Notes: generated by a model not told the origin, from the letters alone. A stretch of 64,000 nt of DNA from Cordia subcordata (GCA_028554755.1 JAPTOF010000028.1:3764501-3828500), one strand, 5' to 3'. Shown: positions 11,820 to 22,928, counted from the stretch's first letter. Numbers and translations: made by a program.

Positions 11820-12452
11820 CTAAGCATGGAACCTATCCTTCTCTTTCTTCTCCCAATGGGGAGGAAATTGACCAATAACAAGGAAATTCACAATGTAGGC
11901 AAACCGCGGTGTGATATGAGAAAGGGAAAATAATTGCTCATTTGGAAACGAGTCACAGAACGGAATAGGATCATTAGAGGAATAATGAACTAATCGGGAA
12001 AGATAATTAGCTATATAGTTCTCCTTACCTTTCTCATGCTGTATTTCTACATCAAACTCTTGAAAAAGCATTATCCAACGAATCAGATGGGGTTTCAAGT
12101 CACGCTTCGAAAGAAGATAGTGTAAAGATGCATGATCAGAATTGACTATGACTTGGGAATTGAGGATGTAAAAACAGAATTTATCCAAAGCAAACACTAC
12201 GGCTAGCAACTCCTCAGTAGTAGTGTAATTTTTCTGGGCGTTATCCAGAGTCTTGCTAGTGTAATAAATCACATAGGGCAACTTCTACTTTCTTTACCCT
12301 AACACCGCACCTATCACAAAATCTAAAAAATCACACATGATCTCAATTGGCAGACTATAGTTGGGAGGCTGAATGATTAAAGATGAAGATAATAAGGATT
12401 TCAAGCTCTTAAAGGCTTTGTTGCACTCATCATCAAAAACGAAATGAATATC
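11820..12452 (-). pseudogene. RNase H and start of integrase, E2 (broken)
   Basis: The 153-residue frame at 11820-12281 begins in RNase H (VIYYTSKTLDNAQKNYTTTE, ALDKFCFYILNSQVIVNSDH). It passes through the Athila tail (LIRWIMLFQEFDVEIQHEKG) and enters the region before integrase (SLSHITPRFAYIVNFLV). Upstream, 12282-12452, the start of RNase H (CDF.DFVIGAVLG-like) is interrupted by stops. Confidence 0.8.
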
Positions 12453-13131
12453 TTACACAAGAAGCCTAGACAGAGGACGAGTTATATGGTTGAAATCCTT
12501 AATAAAGCGCCTATAGAAACTCACATGCCCGAGAAAAGATCTAATGTCTTTGACATGCTTTAGAACTGGCAGTTTTTCTATAAGCTCATCCTTAGCAGGG
12601 TTTACTCGAATACCTTTAGTAGAAATAATGTGCCCCAAAACTATATCTCTCTGAACCATAAAATGAGATTTCTCCTAACTAAGTACCAAATTTTTCTCTA
12701 CACATCAATCCAAAAGAAACTTGCTCCAAAAACTAAGAAATCATCCATGAAGATCTCCAAATATTTCTTAATCATATCACTAAAGATGGCCATTGTGCAT
12801 CTTTGAAATGTGTTGAAGCATTACAAAGACCAAAAGGCATTCTCCTATAGGTAAAAGTGCCATAGGGACATGTGAACGTGGTCTTTTCTCGATCTTTAGA
12901 ATACAAAGGGATATGGTTGTACCTAGAATACCCATCTAAAAAACAATAGATGCCATGGCCTACCCTATCTAAAATCTGGTCTAAGAAATGTAATGGTAAA
13001 TAATCCTTCCTTGACTTTAAGTCAAGCTTTTTATAGTCAATACAAACTCTCCAACCCAAAAGAGTATGGGTAGGAATCTGCTCACCCCTTTCATTCTTTA
13101 CAACTATAATCCTAGTCTTCTTCAGAACTAC
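12453..13131 (-). pseudogene. Reverse transcriptase, E2 (broken)
   Basis: Two open pieces. At 12772-13059: VCIDYKKLDLKSRKDYLPL, CFLDGYSRYNHIPL, TFTCPYGTFTYRRMPFGLCN (fingers and palm). At 12453-12659: VLGHIISTKGI and IRSFLGHVSFYRRFIKDFNH (thumb/connection). Between them the catalytic IFMDDF is readable near 12735-12755. The start (near 13060-13130) and the junction of the pieces are broken by stops or shifts. Confidence 0.85.
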
Positions 13132-13665
13132 CTATACAGGACTAATCGATTCACTGCTAGAGATTGGGTAGATCATTCCAGCATCTAATAACTTAATGAC
13201 CTTTTTTTTCACTACTTCACACATGTTATAGTTTAGTCTCAACTGCATCTCTCTAGAAGGCACCGCCCCCTCCTCAAGATGAATCCTATGCATATATATA
13301 GAGGGATCTATACCTTTCAAATCATTGATCGTCCACCCTATCACCTTCCAATAGGTTTTAAGAACACCTAGCAGATGCTCATCCCCCTTGCTAGACAAAT
13401 CAAAGTCTATAATGATAGGAAAGGTCTCATCTGGTCCAAAGAATACATATTTTAAATGATCAGGAAGAGATTTGAGCTCTAAGACCAGAGAAGACTCAAC
13501 AGAAGGAGTGGTACTAGAAAAATCAAGAGGATCAAAAGTATTAACTTCAAATGACTGCAAGGTATGGACTTAACTAAATAAGAAGGAAAGGCCTTAAGTT
13601 CTCTCACAAATGATCTTAAGCAAAAACGATCTAACATAGCCTCAAGCTCCTTCAATTCATCATTA
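13132..13665 (-). pseudogene. Linker before reverse transcriptase, E2
   Basis: The 142-residue frame carries the linker that precedes RT in Athila pol: LELKSLPDHLKYVFFGPDET, GWTINDLKGIDPSIYMHRI. Its function is not known; it is a stable family marker. The upstream part is cut at 13670 by the insertion of E3 and resumes at 24816. Confidence 0.8.
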
Positions 13666-13670
13666 TCAGT
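13666..13670. repeat. Left target duplication of E3 (TCAGT)
   Basis: It is identical to 24811-24815, which proves E3 inserted as a unit into E2. Confidence 0.92.
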
Positions 13671-14067
13671 TGATGTGTTGTGTTCTTGTATGTGTTTGAA
13701 TTGTTATTTGTCTATATTTTGCAAGTGTATTGAGCTTCATAGTTGCATTAATGTAGTACTTATGCCAGGTATAGGCTTAAGTGTATACAACTGTACATAG
13801 TTGAGTTTAAAAGGTAAATGCTACATTAATGGCTTGTTTTGGATGTTATAGGTGAGATTAAGTATTGTTTGAAGATCAACGAAGATGGAGATGATTTGAG
13901 TAAGGATTGGAAGCATAATTGAAGATGAAAAGTGGAAGAAAATGAAGTTTGGAGGCTTCCAGACAAAGGTCAAGACAATTGGAAGCAAAACGGAGCTAAA
14001 ACGAAGCCAAAAGAGAGCAAAGAGACACTACCAGAACACTGGCTTCAAAGTACCGATGTACCGACTC

Positions 14068-14210
14068 ACTATTCCGCCAAAAATAGAAAGCATGCTTCTA
14101 CTACCGGGATAGAGGGCCTTTGGTACCAGTGCATCGGTTCACTATTCTGCCAAAAACAGAGAGCAAGCTTCTACTACCGGAATAGAGACCCCTTGGTACT
14201 GGAGCTCCAG
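14068..14210 (+). repeat. 73-bp tandem duplication in E3 5' LTR
   Basis: Two copies start ACTATTCYGCCAAAAAYAGA and end near GGTACYRG. The 3' LTR has one copy (about 23326-23395). The duplication sits directly upstream of the TATA box. Confidence 0.85.
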
Positions 14211-14239
14211 TAGAGTGTTCGGTAGTCATAAAAATTAGC

Positions 14240-14247
14240 TATATAAG
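14240..14247 (+). promoter_or_regulatory. TATA box, E3 5' LTR
   Basis: TATATAAG followed by CCC. The same sequence is at 23426-23433 in the 3' LTR. Confidence 0.7.
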
Positions 14248-14980
14248 CCCACTTTTGGTCATTTTTGTAAGGAATTAAGTCCTAATTCCTCTTTTACCAA
14301 CCTCTAACACATACACACATTCACACACTTTTCACCTGGTCTTAAGTTCATTTGGAGAGATTCAAACACTTGGATCAAAGGCCACTCAAGGATTTTGTGC
14401 AACAATTGCTAGGATGGAAAGGGAGTTTTCTCTTTTCTTTTTCATCCTCTATTATACTATGTTTGAGTAGATTTGTTTAGGGTGATGACACTTGTGTAAT
14501 GGGTTGATTCTTTGCTTCTATATTATGGGATTCAATGGCTTAATGTATATACATATGCTATGTTCTTCTTGTTTTAATGGCGATTGCTCAATACATGTGT
14601 AGGTGTTTGATAATATGCCTATGAGAGTTGCATATGTATAAATTGAAGTCTATTTACTACTAAACACCTCCAATCCATTCTATAATCATGTCTATGTATT
14701 TATGTGTGGATCTTGTGAAGTGGGTATTGCTTATATTCCTGTCCATGTGTATGTTTGCATGCCTAGTAGTAAATATGACCTCAATATTGCATACATGTTA
14801 GTTCAAAAGTGCTTTTAATGGTCTAATCCGAGCATGACGATGTTTGGTAGTCGAATAGGCCTCTTTATTTGCAAACAGGTTAGCTTAGAACATGTATGAA
14901 TGCGTTAATAGGTCAAATCCCGCTATTGTGACCCTAGAATGATGAAGCATAATTAAAGACTAGTCTAAATCAAGTCTTCT

Positions 14981-15063
14981 TTGGCTTTAAATCTAGCCAA
15001 TAGGTTTCTGGGTAGATTTAGTTGACTCTAGCAACACTAGGTCTTGGCTTTAAATCCAGCCAA
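14981..15063 (+). repeat. Two LTR hairpins, E3 5' LTR
   Basis: TTGGCT-TTAAATCT-AGCCAA (14981-15000) and TTGGCT-TTAAATCC-AGCCAA (15044-15063). Each is a 6-bp perfect stem with an 8-base loop. Both are kept in the 3' LTR (24195-24214 and 24258-24277). Confidence 0.8.
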
Positions 15064-15584
15064 TGATTTAGGTACTAGGGTAGGTTTGTTCTAGGTCACC
15101 TAGGAAGCTAGTTAGTCACTCTTAAGGCCCTAGGTCATAAGGACCATGCTGTAACTCTAGGAGACGCCGCCTAGGGACGGACCCGCACCGAGTCCTAGGG
15201 AGAAATTAGGATATTAACGAAGCAACTTAGTGAAAGAACAATTGATAATTAAGCCATTCCATGTAATCCCATAGTATTGGAATCTAAGATCACTCATTAA
15301 CAAGTAGATGTCAACCCAATCCTTTCCATTTGTTAGTTCTCTCTAGATAGCTTGTCTCCATATTTCCCATTTCCCATAGTGTAGTTTTATTTACTTTAGT
15401 TAGAGCTCCCAACGATCCAAAAAATCACCAAAAATAGTTAGTTTAACTTTCCTTTTTAGTATTCTCTAAAACACGCACGCAGAATCCATCTCACAACATA
15501 GCCTCCCTGTGGTTCGACACCTGTTCTCGCATACACTTCATTGCATCGATAGAGCTTGTACTCGAGAGACGACTATCAAGTTCT

Positions 15585-15602
15585 TGGCGCCGTTGCCGGG
15601 GA
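15585..15602 (+). other. Primer binding site for tRNA-Asp, E3
   Basis: TGGCGCCGTTGCCGGGGA, six bases after the LTR end. It is complementary to the 3' end of plant tRNA-Asp, the usual Athila primer (known of the family). Confidence 0.88.
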
Positions 15603-15841
15603 AGTACGTCTTTGTTTGTGTGTTTTGGTAGTTATTTTTCTTATTTTCTTGCTTTTCCTTTATGGATTGTTTAATTTGTGCTTATCTTGTTTATTATTTA
15701 TATTATCTTACTTTAGTTCTTGTTTATCTAATTCAGCTTTTGTCTTTATTTTTAGAAGACTTTTTAGGATTGTGGTTTATTTGCTGTATTTTTAGGAATA
15801 TTGAAGTTTTTGGGGGTTGAAGTGGCCGGAGTTAGGATAGT
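15603..15841 (+). other. Untranslated leader of E3
   Basis: T-rich leader between primer site and gag. An open frame across it (15556-15795) encodes only a hydrophobic low-complexity string and begins inside the LTR, so it is not called a gene. Confidence 0.6.
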
Positions 15842-17440
15842 TTGTGCATGCTTGGTAGGAGATCCCTTAGAAATCCCCCAGTTCCTCTTAATCCCGAACC
15901 TGATAGAATTGCTAGATATTTTAGGAATTTAGGAGATCTTCTTAAGGAGATAGCCTATCCCAATGATCTTCCTAATCCTCCCAATCCCCCAATGAATCCC
16001 ATTCCACCTCATGATCACCTTGGCATCAAGTCCAAGATAAATTTAGACGAGAGCCCTGTAGACCGGACCTACCTATAGATGAGGAACCCACTCTTAGGCA
16101 ATTCTTTCTCCTCGAAGCATTTGAGCCTAATTTGGCTATTCAATTTCCAGGTTTGGGGGAGACGAACTTCAAGATTAAGCCTAATATGTTGGCCATGCTT
16201 CCTTCCTTCTACGGGAGAAGCAGCGGGAGTCCTCTAGATCATATCACTAATTTTGTTAAGATGAGTTCCACTCTCTATGTCCCCAATGTCTCCCAAGAGG
16301 TCATGCATCTAAAATTGTTTCCTTTCTTTCTTAAGGACAAGGCTGGAGCTTGGTTGCATTCCTTACCTAACAGTTGCATTACTACATGGGCTGAGCTTCA
16401 ATCTAAGTTCTTTCAAAAATTTTATCCCAGGGCCAAGACAGCCGACCTTAGGACCGCCATTATGACTTTCTCCCAACATGACCTAGAATCCTTTCATGAG
16501 GCTTGGGAGAGGTTCAAGGATCTTCTTAGACAATGTCCACACCACGGGTACGACAATCATAACCTAATGCAATACTTCTTTCGAGGCTTAAATGAACAAA
16601 AGAGGATGATGGTCAATGCCGCCTCCAGTGGTGGCTTCTATCTTTTGAGACCGATTGAGGCATGGGAGAAAATGGAAATGATGGTTGAAAATTCTTTTCA
16701 AAATTTTGCCATGGAAAGGTCTAGTCAGGGAGGTAACAAGAGAAGTGTTAGTGAGGTTGAAGTTTCTTTAGATTTACCCGCTAAGGTTGAGGCTTTGACA
16801 AATAAGGTAGATCAATTCATCTCATTATCTCTTTCATCTCATGGTCATAAGCCTAGTTCCATAGGTTCTTTCTCTGCCCCTTTAGTTGTCGAGGTTTGTG
16901 TGTTTCGAGTCATCTCATGGGACTATAGCTTACCTTTTAGCATCTCAATTTCCTGAATTCATGAAAGATCAAGTGTGTGCTACTCAAGGTTATTCTCGTG
17001 AGTACAACCCATACTCGAACACATATAATCCGAGTTGGAGGGAAAACCCAAAATTTTCTTGGAGACAAGGCCAGCATGAGTCTAGTTCACATCCTCAGGT
17101 TCCACCTCAGCAGCAACCTCGTCTTTAACATCCCCTGGGCTTCTATCAACTTAATCAGCCCCGTCTCACTAGTGTTCCTTAACCTTAGGATTTACCTGCT
17201 CCCTCTAATAGCCAACCTCCTAGTAATGACATGATGAAGATAATGCAGTTAATTTAGAACCAGTAACAGGAATTGGCAGAAAATAGGTAGCAAATGGCGA
17301 GGTTTGAGGTACAGTTAGGACAGATTACTAGTCAGTTGAGCACTAGAGACACTGGGAAATTGCCTTCTCAGCTGGAGGTGAACCCTAGAGTCCAGTCCTG
17401 TTACTTCACCGATACCATTTATCCCCCTCAGGCCTAGTCT
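15842..17440 (+). pseudogene. gag, E3 (frameshifted)
   Basis: Gag is the capsid-forming protein. It starts at 15842 (RIARYFRNLGDLLKEIAYP). A one-base shift near 16060 moves the frame to DEEPTLRQFFLLEAFEPNLA and the long piece at 16132-16956. That piece has the capsid core signature (KDKAGAWLHSLPNSCITTWA, then ELQSKFFQKFYP) and MMVNAASSGGFYLLRPIEAWE. A second shift near 16880 leads to a Pro/Gln-rich tail (17000-17130) with several stops up to 17440. No CCHC knuckle is visible. Length and order fit Athila gag, but it cannot be translated whole. Confidence 0.85.
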
Positions 17441-18381
17441 ATGGCCGTTACCACTCTTAGGAGTGGTAAGGTAGTGGATAATAGGGTAGGAGTTGACTTT
17501 GCAGTGCTTGCATCTAGTGTTCCTTCTGAGTCTAGAGCACCACATAGTAGCCCTGTTGAGCGAAATTCTAGAGAGGGTCCTATTGAGATAGATGAATCCA
17601 TTAAAGACCATGGAGAGAGTAGTACTTCCCATCCACATCGGGAGAGAAAGAATCCCATTGATGATTCCCATGTGTCTAGAGGTGCTGAGCCTAGAGTTCC
17701 TTTTCCATCCACCTTAGAGAGGCCTACACCTAGTGAGGATTATAGGTTTTTCAAGGTTTTAGAGCATCGTAAGGACCTTAAGGTCAATCTTCCTTTAATA
17801 GATGCGATCCTTTCCATCCCCTCTTATTCTAAGTTCTTTAAAGATCTTTGTACAAGAAAACGTAGGTCATCCAACATTCCTAAGAAGGTGAGGCTTACGA
17901 AGAAGGTGAGTAATATTTGTACTTTGGGTCTTCCGCCTGAGATGAGTGACCTCGAAGCCTTCACTATTCCTTGTACAATCTGTGAGACACAAATTAATCA
18001 TGCCTTGTAAGATTTAGGATCTAATGTGAATTTCATTCCCTATTCCATCTATCAGCAGCTAGGTCTATGCGAATTATCCCCTACGCATGTTCTCTTCAGC
18101 CAGCTGACAGATCCGAACGTAGACCTAAGGGAGTGATAGAGGATGTTATGGTCCAGGTAGGTGAGTTTATGCACCCTGTTGACTTCATAGTGTCAGATAT
18201 GGATTCGGGACATGACTTTAGACATTTTACACCCATTCTTCTAGGTCGTCCCTTCCTTGCCACCGCAAATGCCATTATCCATTGTAGGTCGAGGCTATTA
18301 GAGATGAAATTTGAGAATTTGAGGTCCGCCATGAAGGTTGCCGAGGCGGTGAGTAGTGCTAGTATAGGAGGAGAGGATTGA
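17441..18381 (+). pseudogene. Protease region, E3 (broken)
   Basis: It continues in the same frame as the gag tail. MAVTTLRSGKVVDNRVG opens a spacer rich in Ser/Pro/Glu, followed by KNLP-type sequence (VNLPLIDAILSIPSYSKFFK). The aspartic protease site is DLGSNVNFIPYSIYQQL, but a stop codon directly precedes it (after NHAL, near 18008). After a frameshift the C-terminal half reads PILLGRPFLATANAIIHC (near 18230-18290). The active-site DLG is intact in sequence, but the enzyme is split in two frames. Confidence 0.82.
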
Positions 18382-18402
18382 GAGGAGTGCTTTAGAGTGT
18401 AA

Positions 18403-18957
18403 GTGATTAATTCTTCTGTTGAGGACATTGTAGAAAAGACTATGGCTGATGGAGAAGAATTGAGGAAATTTGAGGAATTGTTAACTAACTTTGATTTAGA
18501 CACCTTAGAGCAGAAGTGTATAGCCTCTACCTCCATAGTTGAGAGTTCTTTGATTAATCAGTCACTTGAAGTTAATCCTTCTAGTCTTGACTCTAGTGAT
18601 GTTACCATTGATAATGTTAAGGTTAAGTCCCCTTTGGTTGAGCCTAGCCCTTCATTAGAGCTCAAACCCCTTCCCAATCATTTGAAATGTACATTCCTAG
18701 GCCCTAGTGAGACCCTTCCAGTCACTATAGCTTTCAATCTTTCTAGTGAGCATGAGGAACGTCTCTTAGAGGTTCTTAGGAAACATAGGAAGGCTATAGG
18801 GTGGAAAATTGATGATTTGAGAGGTATTGACCTTTCGGTTTGTATGCATCGTATTCACCTTGAGGATGGAACCATTCCTTCTAAGGAGATGCAAAGGAGG
18901 CTAAACCCACACATGAGTGAAGTAGTTAAGAAAGAGATCATTAAGCTTTAGATGTAG
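18403..18957 (+). pseudogene. Linker before reverse transcriptase, E3
   Basis: A 182-residue frame. Residues 84-152 carry LELKPLPNHLKCTFLGPSET and AIGWKIDDLRGIDLSVCMHR, the conserved pre-RT linker. It ends at a frameshift near 18950, after which DVGIIYPISDSEWVSPVQVV resumes in another frame. This is the part that resembles the second reading frame of the non-autonomous element N2. Confidence 0.85.
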
Positions 18958-19715
18958 GCATCATTTATCCAATCTCCGATAGTGAGTGGGTTAGCCCAGT
19001 TCAAGTCGTCCTTAAGAAGTCTGGGATCACGGTTGTGAAGAATGAGAGAGAAGAGCTTATCCTTACACGTACTCTCACGGGTTGGAAGTTTGTATTGATT
19101 ATAGAAAGCTCAACTCCAAAACTAGAAAGGATCATTTCCCATTGCCTTTTCTAGATCAGATCTTAGATAGAGTAGCTGGGCATAGCTACTATTGTTTTCT
19201 AGATGGCTATTTAGGTTATAATCAGATCCCCGTGTTTCCTAAGGACCAGGAGAAGACCACCTTCACTTGTCCCTATGGCACTTTTGCCTATAAGAGGATG
19301 CCTTTCGGTCTATGTAATGCCCTAGCGATATTTTAGAGGTGTATGATGGCCATTTTTAGTGACATGATAGAGAAGCATTTAGAGATTTTCATGGATGACT
19401 TCTCAGTCTTTGGCGATAGTTTTGATGAGTGCTTGAGTCATCTCTCTTTAGTCTTAATCTGAGGTGTGAAAAAGAATCTAGTGCTGAGTTGGGAGAAATC
19501 CCACTTCATGGTGCAACAAGGGATAGTGTTGGGTCATATAGTTTCATCTTGTAGTATTCAAGTTGACCCATCTAAGGTAGAATTGACTGAGAAGTTACTT
19601 GTTCCTAAGTATGTCAAGGACGTCAGATCTGTTCTAGGGCGTGCAAGATTCTACCGTAGATTCATTAAGGATTTTAGTCATATTGCACGTCTCTTGTCTA
19701 GGCTCCTAGCATGAG
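18958..19715 (+). pseudogene. Reverse transcriptase, E3 (broken)
   Basis: RT copies element RNA into DNA. Visible blocks: VCIDYRKLNSKTRKDHFPLP, CFLDGYLGYNQIPV (usually YSGY here, so S is replaced by L), TFTCPYGTFAYKRMPFGLCN, the catalytic IFMDDFSVFG (19385-19415), then VLGHIVSSCSI and FYRRFIKDFSH. In-frame stops at about 19334 and 19460, and the frameshift at the start, break the gene. Catalytic aspartates are still encoded. Confidence 0.88.
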
Positions 19716-20200
19716 ATGTCACTTTTGACTTTGACGATGAGTGTGTTAGGGTTTTCACTAGGCTTAAATCCTTATTGTCTACATCCCCGATTATCCAGCC
19801 ACCTAATTATAGTCTCCCATTTGAGGTTATGTGTGATGCATCCGATTATGCGATAGGAGTTGTTTTAGGTCAAAGAAAGGATAAGTTGCCCCCATGTTGT
19901 GTACTATGCTAGCAAGACTCTTGATGAAGCACAAAAAAACTATACCACCACAAAAAAAGTGCTTCTAGCAATAGTCTTCTCCCTTGACAAGTTTAGGTCG
20001 TACATCTTAAGGTCTAAGGTGATTGTATACACCGATCATGCAGCGTTGAGGTAATTGTTGCTAAGAAAGAATCGAAGCCCTGCTTGATTAGATGGTTGCT
20101 CCTTCTTCAAGAGTTCGATGTTGAGATCCGGGATAAGAAGGGTAGAGAAAATTTAGTTGCGGATCATCGTTCCCGTCTTGTTTGTAAGTCTTTTAGTGAT
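19716..20200 (+). pseudogene. RNase H, E3 (broken)
   Basis: FEVMCDASDYAIGVVLGQRK is followed by one extra C in a C-run near 19890, which shifts the frame out of the expected HVVYYASKTLDEAQKNYTTT (readable in the next frame). More damage lies at the A-runs near 19930-19965. The tail LIRWLLLLQEFDVEIRDKKG with VADHRSRL is open from about 20084. Confidence 0.82.
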
Positions 20201-21444
20201 CCATCCCCTTTTCATAATTCATTTCCCGATGAGCAATTGTTTGCCATCTCTCATCATACACCTTGGTTTGCTCATATTGTCAATTATCTTGCCACAGGGC
20301 GCTTTCCTTCCTATTGGGAGAAGAGAGAAAAAAATAGGTTTCTAGCACAAGTTAAGCATTTCTTTTGGGAGGATCCCTTTCTTTTTTAAAGTGTGTGCGA
20401 ATCAAATGATTCGCCGGTGTGTGCCTGAGGATGAGTTTGAGAATGTTTTGAGCATGTGTCATGATGAGGGGTGTAGGGGTCATTTTAGTGGGAAGAAAAC
20501 CGCGGCGAAGGTCTTGCAATGTGGACTGTTTTGGCCCACTCTGTTTAAGGATGCCCAAGAGTATTGTAAAAAGTGCTTTAGATGTCAACAATCCTAGTCT
20601 ATCTATAGGAGAAACATGATGCCTTTATCTCTATTCTTCCATGTGAATTGTCTGATGTTTGGGGTATAGATTTCATTGGTCCATTTCCACCTTCCTTTGG
20701 GTATTAATACATTATAGTGGCCGTTGATTATTTTTCCAAATGGGTTGAGGCAATTCCCACATGTACTAATGACCATAGGGTAGTGATTAAATTCATTAAG
20801 GAGAGCATTTTCTTTAGATTTGGAGTCCCTAGGGTCTTGATTAGTGATAGAGGTTTGCATTTCGTCATAGGACTTTACAGGCCTTATTGAGGAAATATTT
20901 GGTCATCTACGAGATAGCTACTCTGTATCACCAGCAAACTAATGGACAAGTAGAGGTGTCCAATAGGGAGATCAAGCACATTTTAGAGAAGACGGTTTGG
21001 CCCAATAGGAGAGATTGGTCTATTAGGCTAAATGATGCTTTGTGGGCCTACCGTACCACCTTTAAGACTCCCATTTATATGTTTCCGTATAGATTGGTTT
21101 ATGGGAAACCTTGTCACTTGCCGGTAGAACTTGAGCATAGGGCTTATTGGGCAATCAAGGCCCTAAATTTTGATTTGGCAAAAGTAGGTAAGAAAAGGAA
21201 ACTAGACCTAGCGGAGTTGGAAGAGCTTAGATTTGAGGCATATGAGAACGCCAAGCTTTGTAAGGATAGGATGAATAGAATTCATGATAAACACATTATT
21301 AAGAAATCATTCTCTCCCTCTGATAAAGTTTGGTTGTTTAACTCACGATTGAAACTCTTCCAGGTAAGCTTAAGACAAGATAGGATGGTCCATATGAGGT
21401 ATTGGTTGCGTATCCTTTCGGAGCGGTTAAGATCAAAGACTTGA
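20201..21444 (+). pseudogene. Integrase, E3 (broken)
   Basis: The N-terminal zinc domain is at 20391-20597: CHDEGCRGHFSGKKTAAKVL and the final CKKCFRCQ. The core follows with WGIDFIGPFPPSF (first Asp), a stop near 20706, VDYFSKWVEAIPT, and [10 protein letters not shown] (second Asp). A frameshift near 20865 leads to [12 protein letters not shown] with the catalytic Glu. The C-terminal part (20887-21444) ends in [14 protein letters not shown]. The D-D-E residues survive, but the frame is broken at least twice. There is no chromodomain. Confidence 0.87.
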
Positions 21445-21591
21445 AGAATGGCCGAGAGTTGACTGTGAATGGGCAACGCCTAAAGCACGTATATGATCCG
21501 AGCATGGCTTGTGTGGAGGTTTTAATGCTTCAAGACCCCATCTATGAAAGTTGAAAATGAGTTGGTGTTTGCTCGGCTAATGGCATGGTGG

Positions 21592-21618
21592 TTAGCGCTA
21601 CTAGGAGGCAACCTAGGT
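21592..21618 (+). other. Conserved post-pol block, E3 copy
   Basis: TTAGCGCTACTAGGAGGC then AACCTAGG. Closest to the E1 copy; its core AGCGCTACTAGGAGGC is identical in N2. Confidence 0.65.
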
Positions 21619-21992
21619 TCAATTTTGCAATTTTGTATTTGTTTCAGTTCCTTTTATTTTTATTTTCTTTCTTTCTTTTATCTTTCTTCAACCCAAACCA
21701 AAGTGTTGAATCCTAATCCTTTGTCCCATAAGATATACCATTGCTTATTATTACCCATGCCAATGCAAGCATGCATAGGCAATGCTACTAATCTTGTTTT
21801 CTTTGTGAGTGTTTGTGAATTGTGAGTCACAGGGTTATTAGTATGGTGATTTATCATTGGCATGGAAAGCTTTGAAGAAAATACAAGGTTGTATCTATCC
21901 TTTCTCCACTTGTTCCCCAAGTTTTTACCCCATCCTCGCTGCCCTAACTTATTTTGTAATTCCAATTTACTTGTTTAAGTGTTTTGCTCTAT

Positions 21993-22025
21993 TTGCTTGA
22001 GGACAAGAAAAGTTTAGGTTTGGGG
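21993..22025 (+). other. Internal hairpin and PPT-like tract, E3
   Basis: TTGCTTG-AGGA-CAAGAAA (one stem base pair lost) followed by AGTTTAGGTTTGGGGG. It repeats the layout of the true polypurine tract about 900 bp downstream. Confidence 0.65.
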
Positions 22026-22434
22026 GTGTGGGAGTTTGGTTTTCTTATCATATATCTTGCTTAGGGTAGATTGTATTATGTGCTTAAAAATGATGAAAAT
22101 TTTTCAATTTTGATGTATGTAGAGTCATTTATTTCTTTGTTGATCATTGTATTGGCTATTATGATTGACTCTATTGATTTGTGAAGATGAGATGCATTGT
22201 GAGGAAATGAATAGAGTGGTTTGAAAACTAAGTCTTGGAGGGGATGCCCTTCAAAGTTGTGGGGAGTGAGGACCTTTAAGAATAACTCATGTGCCCACCC
22301 CATAGTTTGGTAGGAAAGAATGTTGGAAAAGGGTTGTTGATATGAATGCCCCTTCCTTGATTGGTTCTTTTTGATGTGCCAAACACTTTCTTTTTTTTTT
22401 TCTTTTGTGAGTACAATACAAAGCATGAAAAATC

Positions 22435-22500
22435 CAAAAAAAATGAAAAAGGGCAAAAAGGTGCAAAAATATAAAAAAAAGTGAAAAAAGAGAAAAAGCC
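22435..22500 (+). repeat. A-rich tract in E3 3' UTR
   Basis: Nearly pure purine (AAAAAAAATGAAAAAGGG and similar). A matching tract is found at the same place in E2 and N2, always A-rich on the sense strand. Confidence 0.7.
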
Positions 22501-22892
22501 AAAGGCACCAAAAAGTTAGTGAATAAGTGCATAAGTGACACAATGTCAACTTAGCACAAGTTATCATCTTTGTAGATTTGTGAATAAGGCTTTTTATAAG
22601 CCATTGTGTTTGTATATTCTCTCTTCTTGTCTTTGAGGTTTGGTGCACGTTGGGGAGGCCATGTTAGTTGAGGGAGCAAGAAATATCAATCCTAGGCTTG
22701 TGGTTGATTGTTTACTTGGGAAATTCCCACAAGGAACGAGACCCCTTATGAGTAGAGGGAGGATCCAAAGAGATTTGGGGATATCTCCACAATAGGAATG
22801 TCCCCTTCATGCTTCTTAGACTAACCTTGATAGCAAGTCAATCCTTTAGGCAATCCATTGTATTGGCTTTAGAAATAAACTTAAGATTGGAC

Positions 22893-22926
22893 TTGCTTGG
22901 GGACAAGCAAGGAGAAGGTTTGGGGG
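22893..22926 (+). other. Hairpin and polypurine tract of E3
   Basis: A perfect stem TTGCTTG/CAAGCAA with loop GGGA, then GGAGAAGGTTTGGGGG, two bases before the 3' LTR. The purine run is the plus-strand primer (known of LTR elements); a role for the hairpin is inference. Confidence 0.8.
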
Positions 22927-22928
22927 TT

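Larger units (their letters stand above)
13671..15578 (+). repeat. 5' LTR of E3
   Basis: It begins TGATGTGTTG and ends GACTATCA. It has a TATA box (14240-14247), a 73-bp tandem duplication upstream of it (14068-14140 and 14141-14210) that is single in the 3' LTR, and two perfect inverted repeats TTGGCT-8-AGCCAA near its end (14981-15000 and 15044-15063). Confidence 0.93.
21445..22910 (+). other. 3' untranslated region of E3
   Basis: 1.4 kb without a credible gene. It holds the conserved post-pol block (21592-21618), an internal hairpin/PPT-like module (21993-22025), an A-rich tract (22435-22500) and the hairpin before the true polypurine tract (22893-22910). The 190-residue antisense frame here is the complement of the A-rich tract. 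Confidence 0.75.

Noticed and set aside
15556..15795. Hydrophobic 79-residue frame between the E3 LTR and gag
   Set aside because: It begins in the LTR, spans the primer site and is T-rich leader; no counterpart in E2.
22076..22648. 190-residue antisense frame in the E3 3' UTR with a hydrophobic Phe-rich stretch
   Set aside because: It is the complement of an A-rich tract, gives poly-Phe/Leu by composition, and is antisense to the element.
21445..22928. Env-like gene between integrase and 3' LTR, as in some Athila members
   Set aside because: No open frame with a signal peptide, membrane segment or sufficient length on the sense strand in E1, E2, E3 or the N elements.
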